From SICU01 sp038045445 (GTDB taxonomy: Archaea > Nanobdellota > Nanobdellia > Pacearchaeales > GW2011-AR1): 40,878 nucleotides of DNA. Below are positions 15,251 through 23,191 of the stretch, piece by piece (the stretch's first letter is position 1; each line of letters starts with the position of its first letter). Under the pieces are notes generated by a model. That model did no database searches and was not told the DNA's origin. It saw only the letters and a list, made by a program, of their open reading frames with translations. A program made the translations under genes and the position numbers. The stretch is from assembly GCA_038045445.1 (NCBI GenBank), contig JBBSYC010000019.1, positions 1 through 40,878 on the forward strand, written 5' to 3'.

Positions 15251-15322
15251 AATTTATCCTTTAACCTATACAAAATTGAGATTTTCTAAGAGTTAAAGGC
15301 GCTCCTGCGTCCTTTAACCTAT
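15251..15322 (-). terminator. Hairpin and T-tract downstream of the 15314 gene
   Basis: Read on the minus strand, GTTAAAGG (15318-15311) pairs with CCTTTAAC (15299-15292) across an 11-nt loop. The sequence AGGTTAAAGG occurs twice (ends 15322-15311 and 15269-15258), and a run of seven T follows (about 15251-15245). The hairpin stem includes the stop codon of the gene. It is probably a terminator; the direct repeat is unexplained. Confidence 0.45.
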
Positions 15323-15781
15323 CAAGATGCTTCTTTCTTCGTCTCTCTTTCTTGATAGATTTCTGCTTACATGCATCAATTCTGGATATAGATTTCTTGC
15401 ACCTGCTTCTGTAAAACCAAGGTCTTGCATTACTCCAATGTAATCTGCATCTGTTAGCCTGCATCCTTCATTGATTCCAAAATAGAGATGAGTCTCTCTT
15501 TCTGTGCGCTTCTCTTCAATTAGACCGTTTAAGATTGTCCCATATTTTGGATATCTTTTGGCAAATTCGTCTATGCCGTCTCTCATGCCTCTTGCTTTTT
15601 GTATATCTTCTGATTCGATACGAGCATAGCATCTTTCACCTGAATATCTTGATTTTTTGTCTAAATCTATATCTTCTGCTATTTTTGGTTTTTGCCTCTT
15701 AAGCTTTCCAGACATGCTTGAAATTGGAATTTCTATCCTATCTGTTGCAATAAGCTTTATTATTTTTCTTTCGAGTTCCAT
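15314..15781 (-). CDS. Hypothetical protein, 155 residues
   Basis: No family recognised. The protein is charged and soluble-looking, with a possible N-terminal basic region (GKLKRQKPK) and a C-terminal helical part ending RNLSRKRDEERSILIG. It has two Cys (GERCYARIE and NEGCRLTDADY). A strong Shine-Dalgarno (AAGGAGG, 15788-15794 on the minus strand) lies 7 nt before the ATG, unusual among the many leaderless genes here, and suggests efficient translation. It stands alone between the AbiE operon and a divergent TrmB gene. Confidence 0.75.
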   Translation of the reverse strand: MELERKIIKLIATDRIEIPISSMSGKLKRQKPKIAEDIDLDKKSRYSGERCYARIESEDIQKARGMRDGIDEFAKRYPKYGTILNGLIEEKRTERETHLYFGINEGCRLTDADYIGVMQDLGFTEAGARNLYPELMHVSRNLSRKRDEERSILIG

Positions 15782-15896
15782 TTTTTTCCTCCTTATGTTT
15801 CTTGTAAATTATTGTAAAAAATAGGTCATAAATTTATGAGGGGATGTTTAGCACCACAGTAGAAAAGATTAAAAATACCTAAATGCCTAAATATTT

Positions 15897-16589
15897 ATGG
15901 ATTTGAAAAATGCTGGATTTACTGAAAATGAGGAGAAAGTATATACTGCACTTGTTGATTTGGGCCCAAGTCTTGCCGGAAAGATTTCTCGTAAAACTGG
16001 ACTTCATCGTCGCACGGTTTATGATGTGACAGAGACTCTTATTGAGAAAGGGTTGGTTGGATATATGCTTGAAAACAATAGAAGGGTTTTTTCTGCCGTT
16101 AACCCTCAAAAAATAATAGATATTATAGATGAAAAGAAGAGTATGATTTATCCTTTTGTAGATGAATTAAAAAGAAAGTTTGATACTGTAAGAAAAAAAG
16201 AACAGACCAATTTTTACAGGGGGAAAAATGGACTTAAAATGGTTTTTGAGTCACAGCTTGAACACCCAGAAATATTAATACTTGGAGCAACCCGTGATGC
16301 TTACAATGCAATGCCCTATTACTTTAAGTGGTTTAATGAAAGACGAAAACAAAAAAAAGTTAGAATAAAAGTAATCACTAGCGATAAGACTATTCAACCA
16401 AAAATACTATCTGAAACTCGCTATCTTGCTGAAAAATACTCTAATAATATGGTTATCAATATTTATGGGGATAGTGTTGCGATGATTTTGTGGAGCAAGA
16501 GACCCTTTGCTATTGTTATTGAACAGGAAGAGTTTGCTAGGGGATATAGAAAATATTTTGAGTTAATGTGGAAAGTTGCGAAGAAATAA
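15897..16589 (+). CDS. TrmB family transcriptional regulator
   Basis: A 230-residue regulator. The N-terminal TrmB-type winged helix is clear (NAGFTENEEKVYTALVDLG, then GKISRKTGLHRRTVYDVTET, and LIEKGLVGYMLENNRRVF). The C-terminal domain after residue about 100 has the PLD-like sensor fold pattern (FYRGKNGLKMVFESQLEHPE through ILILGATRDAY). TrmB proteins control sugar uptake and central metabolism genes in archaea, but the effector cannot be read from the sequence. The ATG closely follows AT-rich promoter-like DNA. It is convergent with the 16600 gene, 10 bp apart. Confidence 0.88.
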   Translation: MDLKNAGFTENEEKVYTALVDLGPSLAGKISRKTGLHRRTVYDVTETLIEKGLVGYMLENNRRVFSAVNPQKIIDIIDEKKSMIYPFVDELKRKFDTVRKKEQTNFYRGKNGLKMVFESQLEHPEILILGATRDAYNAMPYYFKWFNERRKQKKVRIKVITSDKTIQPKILSETRYLAEKYSNNMVINIYGDSVAMILWSKRPFAIVIEQEEFARGYRKYFELMWKVAKK

Positions 16590-16599
16590 TCTAAAAATT

Positions 16600-18186
16600 T
16601 TAGTTAAACCTTATCCCCATTTGATTACAAGCATATTCTTGTAACTGTAAAAGTGTTGGAGAATAAACACTTGTTTTTAAAGAAAAATGGATTTCTTCAT
16701 CTGAAAAACCAATTCTAGTAATAGATATGGAATTTTGATGTTTTGCCCCTAAATTCTCTTCTATTCCAAATTCACATAGTTTGCTTCTAGAAGGCAGTTT
16801 TAGCCTTCTTAATATTGAAGCATCTTTCCTTGAAGTAGCTGAAATGGTCATTTTTGGAGGCTCGTTTTGATAATGTTTCCTAAGCATTTGAACTGAATCT
16901 TTGGGGTCTTGAGCATAAGATTGTTTAAAAAATTCTAAAAGATGTCTTTCTTTTTGTTGATAATCTGGTTTCGCACTAAATGCTATATCTTCAATTTTAC
17001 CATCAGCTCTTAATTTTGCATAGAATTTTCTATCTTCTTCATCTTCAACATCTTCAGCTCTTGGCTCTACGTATCCCCTTGCTTTCAAAAAGGTAATATA
17101 ATCATTTACTTCCAATTTATCAAAATTATTTACAACTTCTTCACCAAAATGTTCTATTGCAAGTCTTTTTACTAGTCTGCCTCTAATAGTGTGAGCGTTT
17201 ATTCCAAACAAAAACCTTTCTTTGTAGCCTCGGTCAATTAATTCTATTTCCTCATCCAACATTCTTCTTGCATCCATATTAGTTACCATAGGGTGGCCAT
17301 ATATAATTCCTAAATCCATATTGGGAATTTCTCTTGCAATAGACTGTAAATCGGATAACCTTTCTCCTCTTAGCATAGCTCCCAACCCATATATTTTAAT
17401 CAATTTAGTAACTCTACTTTCTTTATTAGAGTCAATAAGTGGTTTTCCTATTGCCTCTTCATATTTAGGAAGATCTCTTGTTGGCACTGTAATTTCAATA
17501 ACCTCTTGCTGTCCAAAACTAATTCCTGTATCTTGTGAGATCCTCAATACCTCTCTTTTTTCTGGGATTAATACTCTTTTTAAAGATTCGCTATCCGCAC
17601 CACTAGTTGCCCTAAGTAATCTTCCTGCATCATCTTTGCTTAAACTTAAATTTGCAAATTGAGGACCATATCTTTCAATTATACTCTTAAGCTGACGTCT
17701 ATATTCTCCTTCTGCATTGAGAGTCATTCTGTTTCCTTTGGTTGTAGCTTCTATTCTGTGGTTTTGACATTGGGTAACAAGCCGATTTTGTGTTGGGTCA
17801 TAATTATATGCTGTAGATTCAACTTTGACATCATCAAAAAATAACCCCTTTAATCTTCTTTCTTCTTGAAAAGATTCGGGTGTCCATAAAACTTTATATT
17901 TTACCCTGGCAGTTCCTTTATGAAGCCTCACAGATTTAGCTCTTGAGACTAATCCATCCAAAGTTGGTTGTACATCATCTTCTGTTTTTTGTGCAAAAAA
18001 TGAAACGGCCAAATGAGGTACATCCGTTCTAAATACCTCACGTACTCCTCGATATGACTCAGCATCTGGATCAAAATATTCTGGAAATTCTATTTTTCCA
18101 GCTACTAAACTATTTAACGTTCTAAAATTAGGTTCTTCTCCTTCTGAGGCAATTTTAAGTTTTTGAATTAAATTTGTTAAGGTCAT
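16600..18186 (-). CDS. Hypothetical protein, 528 residues
   Basis: No family recognised. The protein is large, charged and soluble-looking, without signal peptide or clear membrane helix. Its centre (residues about 260-400) is helix-rich with many acidic residues (LDEEIELIDRGY, EPRAEDVEDEEDRKF). Flanking parts look beta-rich (ARVKYKVLWTPESF, NSISITRIGFSDEEIHFSLK). It has only two Cys-containing stretches (LCEFGIEE, EYACNQMG) and no nucleotide-binding loop I can identify. It appears to be a single-gene unit between convergent trmB and the divergent cyclophilin gene. Codon use looks like that of its neighbours. Confidence 0.8.
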   Translation of the reverse strand: MTLTNLIQKLKIASEGEEPNFRTLNSLVAGKIEFPEYFDPDAESYRGVREVFRTDVPHLAVSFFAQKTEDDVQPTLDGLVSRAKSVRLHKGTARVKYKVLWTPESFQEERRLKGLFFDDVKVESTAYNYDPTQNRLVTQCQNHRIEATTKGNRMTLNAEGEYRRQLKSIIERYGPQFANLSLSKDDAGRLLRATSGADSESLKRVLIPEKREVLRISQDTGISFGQQEVIEITVPTRDLPKYEEAIGKPLIDSNKESRVTKLIKIYGLGAMLRGERLSDLQSIAREIPNMDLGIIYGHPMVTNMDARRMLDEEIELIDRGYKERFLFGINAHTIRGRLVKRLAIEHFGEEVVNNFDKLEVNDYITFLKARGYVEPRAEDVEDEEDRKFYAKLRADGKIEDIAFSAKPDYQQKERHLLEFFKQSYAQDPKDSVQMLRKHYQNEPPKMTISATSRKDASILRRLKLPSRSKLCEFGIEENLGAKHQNSISITRIGFSDEEIHFSLKTSVYSPTLLQLQEYACNQMGIRFN

Positions 18187-18303
18187 GATATCTCAGAAAT
18201 ATTGAGGTTTATAAACTTTTAGTAGAGATACTACTTTAAAATTACTAAATCTTTATAATTTTTATAAAAATAGATTTATTAATTAGACTAATACTACTTT
18301 TTC

Positions 18304-18849
18304 ATGCAAAATAAAAAGCTTTTAATAGTAGGAATTTTATCTGTTGTTGCAATAATAATCATTGCATCAAATATAATGGTGTCTAAACATACAAAGGTAA
18401 TTCTTGAGACTAATAAAGGAAACATAGTATTGGAGATATATTCTGGGGAAATGCCCATTACTGCTGGCAATTTTGTTAAACTTGTCAAAAATGGTTTTTA
18501 TGATGGAGTTATTTTCCACAGAGTAATTAGTGGTTTTATGATTCAAGGGGGAGATCCTACTGGAACTGGAAGCGGTGGACCCGGTTATTCTATAAAAGAT
18601 GAATTTACTGGGACTGACCTTGATCAAAATGACAGAGGCACTATTTCTATGGCTAACGCTGGACCAAATACTGGAGGGAGCCAGTTTTTCATAAACCTTG
18701 TAGATAATAATTTTCTTGATGGAAGACACCCTGTGTTTGGAAAAGTGGTTGAAGGAATTGAAATTGTTGATATTATAGCACAAGTTGAGACCGATTCTCA
18801 AGATAGGCCATTGGAAGAAATAATTATAAACAAGGCTAGAGTTGCTTAG
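18304..18849 (+). CDS. Membrane-anchored cyclophilin-type peptidyl-prolyl isomerase
   Basis: Catalyses cis-trans isomerisation of prolyl bonds. The first 27 residues contain a hydrophobic anchor (LLIVGILSVVAIIIIASNIM), so the catalytic domain should be outside the cytoplasm. The cyclophilin domain follows: VILETNKGNIVLEIYSGEMP, FYDGVIFHRVISGFMIQGGD, GTISMANAGPNTGGSQFFI and FLDGRHPVFGKVVEG, with the active-site Arg, Phe, Gln and Phe in place. At 181 residues it is a compact single-domain form. A CBS-domain gene starts 3 bp after its stop, so they may be co-transcribed. Confidence 0.94.
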   Translation: MQNKKLLIVGILSVVAIIIIASNIMVSKHTKVILETNKGNIVLEIYSGEMPITAGNFVKLVKNGFYDGVIFHRVISGFMIQGGDPTGTGSGGPGYSIKDEFTGTDLDQNDRGTISMANAGPNTGGSQFFINLVDNNFLDGRHPVFGKVVEGIEIVDIIAQVETDSQDRPLEEIIINKARVA

Positions 18850-18852
18850 TTG

Positions 18853-19224
18853 ATGAGAATAAAAGACTTGATGAAAAAACCAGTTGTTATTGAGAAAGAT
18901 GTATCTTTGTCTGATGCTGCTAAGATAATGACTAAAAATTCTATAAGTAGTCTCATTATTGAAAGAGATGGGAAAATTGTTGGAATGATAACTAATAAAG
19001 ATTTGATAAAACATTTTGGAGAATCTGGAAGAGTGTTTGAGATTATGACTAAGAAGGTCATAAGTATAAAGGAAGATGATAAAGTACAGAGGGCTATAGA
19101 ACTTGTAAGGGATAAAGAATTAGGGATATTCCCAGTAACAGACTCTAAAGATAGACTTGTTGGTGTAATTGATTCAAAGGATTTGCTCAAAATCTGGGAC
19201 AATGATGACTTTTTGATAGATTAA
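18853..19224 (+). CDS. Two-CBS-domain protein
   Basis: A 123-residue protein made of two CBS motifs (a Bateman module): MRIKDLMKKPVVIEKDVSL to IVGMITNKDLI, and FEIMTKKVISIKEDDKVQRA to LVGVIDSKDLLK. Such modules bind adenine nucleotides or related ligands and sense energy state. No effector domain is attached, so it probably acts in trans or as a dimeric sensor. ATG 18853 is preferred; the TTG at 18850 abuts the stop of the cyclophilin gene. The next gene follows after 1 bp, so 18304-19477 looks like one operon. Confidence 0.9.
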   Translation: MRIKDLMKKPVVIEKDVSLSDAAKIMTKNSISSLIIERDGKIVGMITNKDLIKHFGESGRVFEIMTKKVISIKEDDKVQRAIELVRDKELGIFPVTDSKDRLVGVIDSKDLLKIWDNDDFLID

Positions 19225-19225
19225 A

Positions 19226-19477
19226 ATGGTTTATTATCTGTTTACTTTGTTGCTTGGAATTCCTACGGGTTTTGTAATTGCTTGGCTTGCAAGAGATGAG
19301 CTCATAGAAGGCTATGTTTACATAAAGATACTTTGTGAACTCTCTTTTGTTTTAATGATGATTTTTTCATTTTATGACGAAGTTGTTACTTTAAGTCTTG
19401 GCCTTATTTGCATTGTTTCTTATGTGAGCTTGCTTAAAAGATATGATAGTAGATGGGCAAAAGAGAGGAATAGATAA
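19226..19477 (+). CDS. Small integral membrane protein, 83 residues
   Basis: No family recognised. Two or three hydrophobic segments are visible: residues about 2-20 (YYLFTLLLGIPTGFVIAWLA), about 33-47 (KILCELSFVLMMIFSF) and about 52-68 (VVTLSLGLICIVSYVSLL), ending in a basic tail (KRYDSRWAKERNR), presumably cytosolic. Its start lies 1 bp after the CBS gene stop, which implies co-translation with that sensor. A partnership with the CBS protein is possible but unproven. Confidence 0.7.
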   Translation: MVYYLFTLLLGIPTGFVIAWLARDELIEGYVYIKILCELSFVLMMIFSFYDEVVTLSLGLICIVSYVSLLKRYDSRWAKERNR

Positions 19478-19478
19478 A

Positions 19479-19512
19479 CTATAAAAGGGAGATTTAGACT
19501 TTATTTAAGGAG
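19479..19512 (+). promoter_or_regulatory. Promoter and Shine-Dalgarno of ileS
   Basis: CTATAAAAG (19479-19487) is a TATA box, and AAGGAG (19507-19512) is a Shine-Dalgarno 7 nt before ATG 19520. The gene therefore has its own promoter and is not simply read through from the cyclophilin operon. Confidence 0.5.
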
Positions 19513-19519
19513 ACGCAAC

Positions 19520-22291
19520 ATGTATAATTTTAAAGAAATTGAACATAAGGCTAATAAAATTTTGAATAAAGATTCTAAAAAAAGAGTTGTTGATGATTAT
19601 AAAAGGAAGAAATTATTCAGCTTTTTAGAAGGTCCGCCTACTGCTAATGCTCCTCCTGCGCTACATCATCTTGAAGTTAGAACTTACAAAGATATAATTA
19701 ATAAATTCAAGTACATGCAAGGATTTAATGTTCCACGAAAAGCTGGGTGGGATTGCCATGGACTACCTGTAGAGGTTCAAATAGAAAAGAAATTAAAACT
19801 TAATAGCAAAAAAGATATCTTGACTTTTGGGGAATCAAAGTTCATTAATGAGTGCAAGAATAGTGTATTCGAGTATATAGAAAAATGGAATAAATCTACT
19901 GAAAGACTAAATTACGAAGTAGACTTGAGTAACCCTTATGTAACTTTAGATAATAATTATATAGAAAGCGTTTGGTGGTCACTTAAAGAATTATATAATA
20001 AAAAGATGTTATATGAGTCTCATAAAGTTGTGCCTTTCTGCCCTAGATGTCAAACCCCTCTTTCCAGTCATGAAGTTGCTCAAGGTTATAAGAATGTAAA
20101 AGAGGATTCTATAATTGTAAAGTTTAAAGTAATGGGAAAGAATGAATATCTACTTGTTTTTACTACAACTCCTTGGACGCTGCCCTCAAATGTTGGAATA
20201 GCAGTTAATACAAACATAGATTACAATTATGTTTCTGGAGAAAATGGAGAGACATTTATAATTGCTAAAGAACTAACTAAAACTCATTTTCCCGAGGCTA
20301 AAATAATAAAGACTGTAAAGGGAAGTAAATTAATTGGAATTCATTATGAACCCCTATTTCCTTATTTTAAAGATTTAGAAGCATTTAGATTAATTGAAGG
20401 AGATTTTGTTACTGAAACTGATGGGACTGGTTTAGTTCATATGGCTCCTGCTTTTGGAGAAGTGGACTATGAAGCTTGCAAGAAGGAAAAATTACCATTT
20501 GTACAACCAGTAGATGAAAATGGGAAATTTACTCATGAAGTTACAGATTATAAAGAAATGTCAATTAGAGATTCAAATATTCCTATAATTATTAAGTTGA
20601 AAACTGAAAGTAAGCTCTTTAAAAAAATAAAATATGAACACGAATATCCATTTTGCTGGAGATGTGATACTCCTTTAATGTATTACGCAATTAAATCGTG
20701 GTTTATTAGAGTCACAAAGTATAAAGAAAGATTAATAGAATTGAATAAAAAGATAAATTGGGTTCCTAAACATATTAAAGAAGGAAGATTCGGCGAGTGG
20801 CTAAAGAATGTAAAAGACTGGGCGTTGTCAAGAAAGAAGTTTTGGGGAACACCTTTGCCAATATGGAGATGTTCTTGCGGGGAAGAAGAAATAATTGGAA
20901 GTATTGAAGAACTAAAAAATAAATCCAATAAAAAAATAACTGATAAAGAAATAGATTTACATAAGCCTTGGATAGATAATATTACTTTAACTTGTAAAAA
21001 ATGTAAGAAAGAAATGAGAAGAGTCTCTGACGTAATTGACTGTTGGTATGATTCTGGTGCAGTAAGTTTTGCACAATTCCATTACCCATTTGAGAATAAA
21101 GACAAATTTGCGAAAAGATTTCCTTATGATTTTATTTCTGAAGCTATTGACCAGACACGTGGATGGTTTTACACGTTACATGTTATTTCTACAATATTGT
21201 TTAATGATATAGCTTACAAGAATGTTATTTGCGCAGGACATATTGTAGATGAAAAGGGAGAGAAAATGAGCAAAAGCAAGGGAAATATTTTGGATCATGA
21301 TATGGTACTCGATACACTCGGAGTAGATGCTACAAGACTGCAATTCTGTACTGTAGAAGTTGGAAATTCAAAAAAGTTTGGAATTGAAACAGTTAAGAAA
21401 GATATTATGCCATTTATGAATACTTTGATTAATATTAGCCAGTTTTATAAAGAAATAAACAATAACAAAAAACCTGAAAATAGAATAGAAGATAAATGGA
21501 TAATTTCTAGATTAAACTCTACTATCGGAGATGTAACAAATAACTTGGAAAATTATCAGATTGAAAGAGCATTGAATCCTTTAATTGATTTTATAGTAAA
21601 TGACTTTTCTAAAACTTATATTAAAATAATAAGAGATAGAGAAGATAAAGGAGTGAAGGAGGTAATGAGTGAACTGATAGAAAAAATTGCTCAAATGCTT
21701 GCTCCTTATGCTCCTCATATTTCTGAAGTAATTTATTCTGGCTTTTCAGACAAGTCTGTTCTCTCTTCTTCATGGCCTGAATTAAACAAGTCTAAGATAA
21801 ATTTAGATTTAGAGAATAAATTTAATTCTGCGCTAAAAATAATAGAAAGGGGTTTGGCTGAAAGAGACAAAGCAAAGATTGGGCTTAGATGGCCACTTAG
21901 TTCTGCATTAATAAAAACTGAAATAAAACTTGATGAAGATATGAGAGAGCTTATAGTGAAACAACTTAATCTCAAAAGATTGGATTTTGAGATAGGAGAT
22001 GAGGAGATTGTTACTCTTGATATAAACATAACTCCTGAACTTGAAGCCGAAGGCTTTGCTCGCGAGATTGCAAGAAAAATACAATCTGTGAGAAAAGAGA
22101 GAAATATGAAGAAAGAGGAAAAAATTACTCTGGAGTTGTATATTGGAGACGAATTGAAGGCTTCATTATTAAGGCATATTGATTTCATCTCAAAAAGAGT
22201 TGGTGCAGTTAAAACAACTATTTCTGACGACAAAAAAAAGAAATGGGTTTTCTTTGATATTAAATCTGAAAAAATAGGATTTAACTTTTAA
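19520..22291 (+). CDS. ileS: Isoleucyl-tRNA synthetase
   Basis: Charges tRNA-Ile. The 923-residue class Ia synthetase shows the start of the Rossmann core (EGPPTANAPPALHHLEVR, where ALHH replaces the usual HIGH-like tetrapeptide), PRKAGWDCHGLPVEVQIEK, the editing-domain signature LVFTTTPWTLPSNVG and GTGLVHMAPAFGEVDYE, AIDQTRGWFYTLHV, and the KMSKS loop EKMSKSKGNILD. Cys pairs (CPRCQTP, CWRCDTP, CKKCKKEM) suggest zinc ribbons. It is shorter than typical enzymes of about 1040 residues, mostly by a compact C-terminal end. All catalytic blocks are present, so it should be functional. Confidence 0.96.
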   Translation: MYNFKEIEHKANKILNKDSKKRVVDDYKRKKLFSFLEGPPTANAPPALHHLEVRTYKDIINKFKYMQGFNVPRKAGWDCHGLPVEVQIEKKLKLNSKKDILTFGESKFINECKNSVFEYIEKWNKSTERLNYEVDLSNPYVTLDNNYIESVWWSLKELYNKKMLYESHKVVPFCPRCQTPLSSHEVAQGYKNVKEDSIIVKFKVMGKNEYLLVFTTTPWTLPSNVGIAVNTNIDYNYVSGENGETFIIAKELTKTHFPEAKIIKTVKGSKLIGIHYEPLFPYFKDLEAFRLIEGDFVTETDGTGLVHMAPAFGEVDYEACKKEKLPFVQPVDENGKFTHEVTDYKEMSIRDSNIPIIIKLKTESKLFKKIKYEHEYPFCWRCDTPLMYYAIKSWFIRVTKYKERLIELNKKINWVPKHIKEGRFGEWLKNVKDWALSRKKFWGTPLPIWRCSCGEEEIIGSIEELKNKSNKKITDKEIDLHKPWIDNITLTCKKCKKEMRRVSDVIDCWYDSGAVSFAQFHYPFENKDKFAKRFPYDFISEAIDQTRGWFYTLHVISTILFNDIAYKNVICAGHIVDEKGEKMSKSKGNILDHDMVLDTLGVDATRLQFCTVEVGNSKKFGIETVKKDIMPFMNTLINISQFYKEINNNKKPENRIEDKWIISRLNSTIGDVTNNLENYQIERALNPLIDFIVNDFSKTYIKIIRDREDKGVKEVMSELIEKIAQMLAPYAPHISEVIYSGFSDKSVLSSSWPELNKSKINLDLENKFNSALKIIERGLAERDKAKIGLRWPLSSALIKTEIKLDEDMRELIVKQLNLKRLDFEIGDEEIVTLDINITPELEAEGFAREIARKIQSVRKERNMKKEEKITLELYIGDELKASLLRHIDFISKRVGAVKTTISDDKKKKWVFFDIKSEKIGFNF

Positions 22292-22311
22292 AGGGTAAAA
22301 TTCTGAAAAGA

Positions 22312-22319
22312 TTTAAATA
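22312..22319 (+). promoter_or_regulatory. TATA box of the second trmB gene
   Basis: TTTAAATA, preceded by a purine-rich BRE-like GAAAAGA, lies 23-30 bp before ATG 22342. It supports a leaderless start there and not at the TTG at 22339. Confidence 0.5.
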
Positions 22320-22341
22320 GGGGTTCAGCTTCATCCTTTTG

Positions 22342-23160
22342 ATGATTGTTAATGGAGAATTTTTAGGTAGGCTCAGAAAGATATTTGATCTTAATCTTTA
22401 TGAGGTTAAGGTTTGGACTTCTCTTCTTTCGAGGGGAGTTTCAACTGCTGGAGAGTTGAGTACTATTTCTGATGTTCCTAGAAGTAGGACTTATGATATT
22501 TTAGAGTCTCTGGAAAAAAAAGGTTTTGTTGTTATGAAGCTTGGCAAACCTATAAAATTTTTGGCTTTGAAGCCTGATGAGGTTGTAGATAAAGTTAAGA
22601 AACATATGCTTACTATTGCTCAAGAGAAAACCAAGTATCTTGAGGAAATCAAGGGAGGAGATGTGCTTAATGAACTGAGCTCATTGTATGAGAATGGAGT
22701 TAAGTATATTGAGCCTTCAGATTTATCTGGTAGTTTAAAGGGCAGACAGAACATCTATAGTCATATGGATATGATGATTAAGAATGCCAAGAAGAATGCA
22801 GTTATAGTCACTAGTGCTGAAGGTCTTAATAGAAAATTTGAGTCTTTGATGCCAGGTCTTGAAAAAGCCAAGAAAAGAGGAGTTGTTCTTAAGATTGCTG
22901 CTCCTATAACTCCTGAGAATTTGAAGTTCGCTCGTGAACTATCTAAGTTTGCTGATGTGAGGCATCTTGATAAACCCCATGGGAGATTTGCCATAATAGA
23001 TAATGAGCAAATGATGCTTATGCTTTTGGATGATAAGACAGTACATCCTAATTATGATTTGGGCGTCTGGCTATCGAGTGATTATTTTGCTAAATCTCTG
23101 AGTCAAATGTTAGAGAATACCTGGAAAGACCTTACACCTGTTTCTAAGCTTAAGATATAA
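22342..23160 (+). CDS. TrmB family transcriptional regulator
   Basis: A 272-residue regulator with an N-terminal TrmB winged helix (LRKIFDLNLYEVKVWTSLLS, STISDVPRSRTYDILESLEK, KGFVVMKLGKPIKF) and a C-terminal PLD-like sensor domain from about residue 110 (SLKGRQNIYSHMDMMIKNAK, AVIVTSAEGLNRKFESLMPG, GRFAIIDNEQMMLMLLDDK). It is a full-length relative of, but clearly distinct from, the regulator at 15897. It precedes the large surface protein gene by 31 bp, but that gene has its own TATA box, so regulation of it is only possible. Confidence 0.88.
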   Translation: MIVNGEFLGRLRKIFDLNLYEVKVWTSLLSRGVSTAGELSTISDVPRSRTYDILESLEKKGFVVMKLGKPIKFLALKPDEVVDKVKKHMLTIAQEKTKYLEEIKGGDVLNELSSLYENGVKYIEPSDLSGSLKGRQNIYSHMDMMIKNAKKNAVIVTSAEGLNRKFESLMPGLEKAKKRGVVLKIAAPITPENLKFARELSKFADVRHLDKPHGRFAIIDNEQMMLMLLDDKTVHPNYDLGVWLSSDYFAKSLSQMLENTWKDLTPVSKLKI

Positions 23161-23162
23161 CT

Positions 23163-23170
23163 TTTATATA
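23163..23170 (+). promoter_or_regulatory. TATA box of the large surface protein gene
   Basis: TTTATATA lies 22-29 bp before ATG 23192 and predicts a leaderless transcript. Confidence 0.5.
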
Positions 23171-23191
23171 CTTACAGACATTTTTATTGAT

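Noticed and set aside
18367..19014. A 215-codon antisense frame over the cyclophilin and CBS genes
   Set aside because: Both plus-strand genes are unmistakable families; the antisense translation is low-complexity Ser/Ile-rich.
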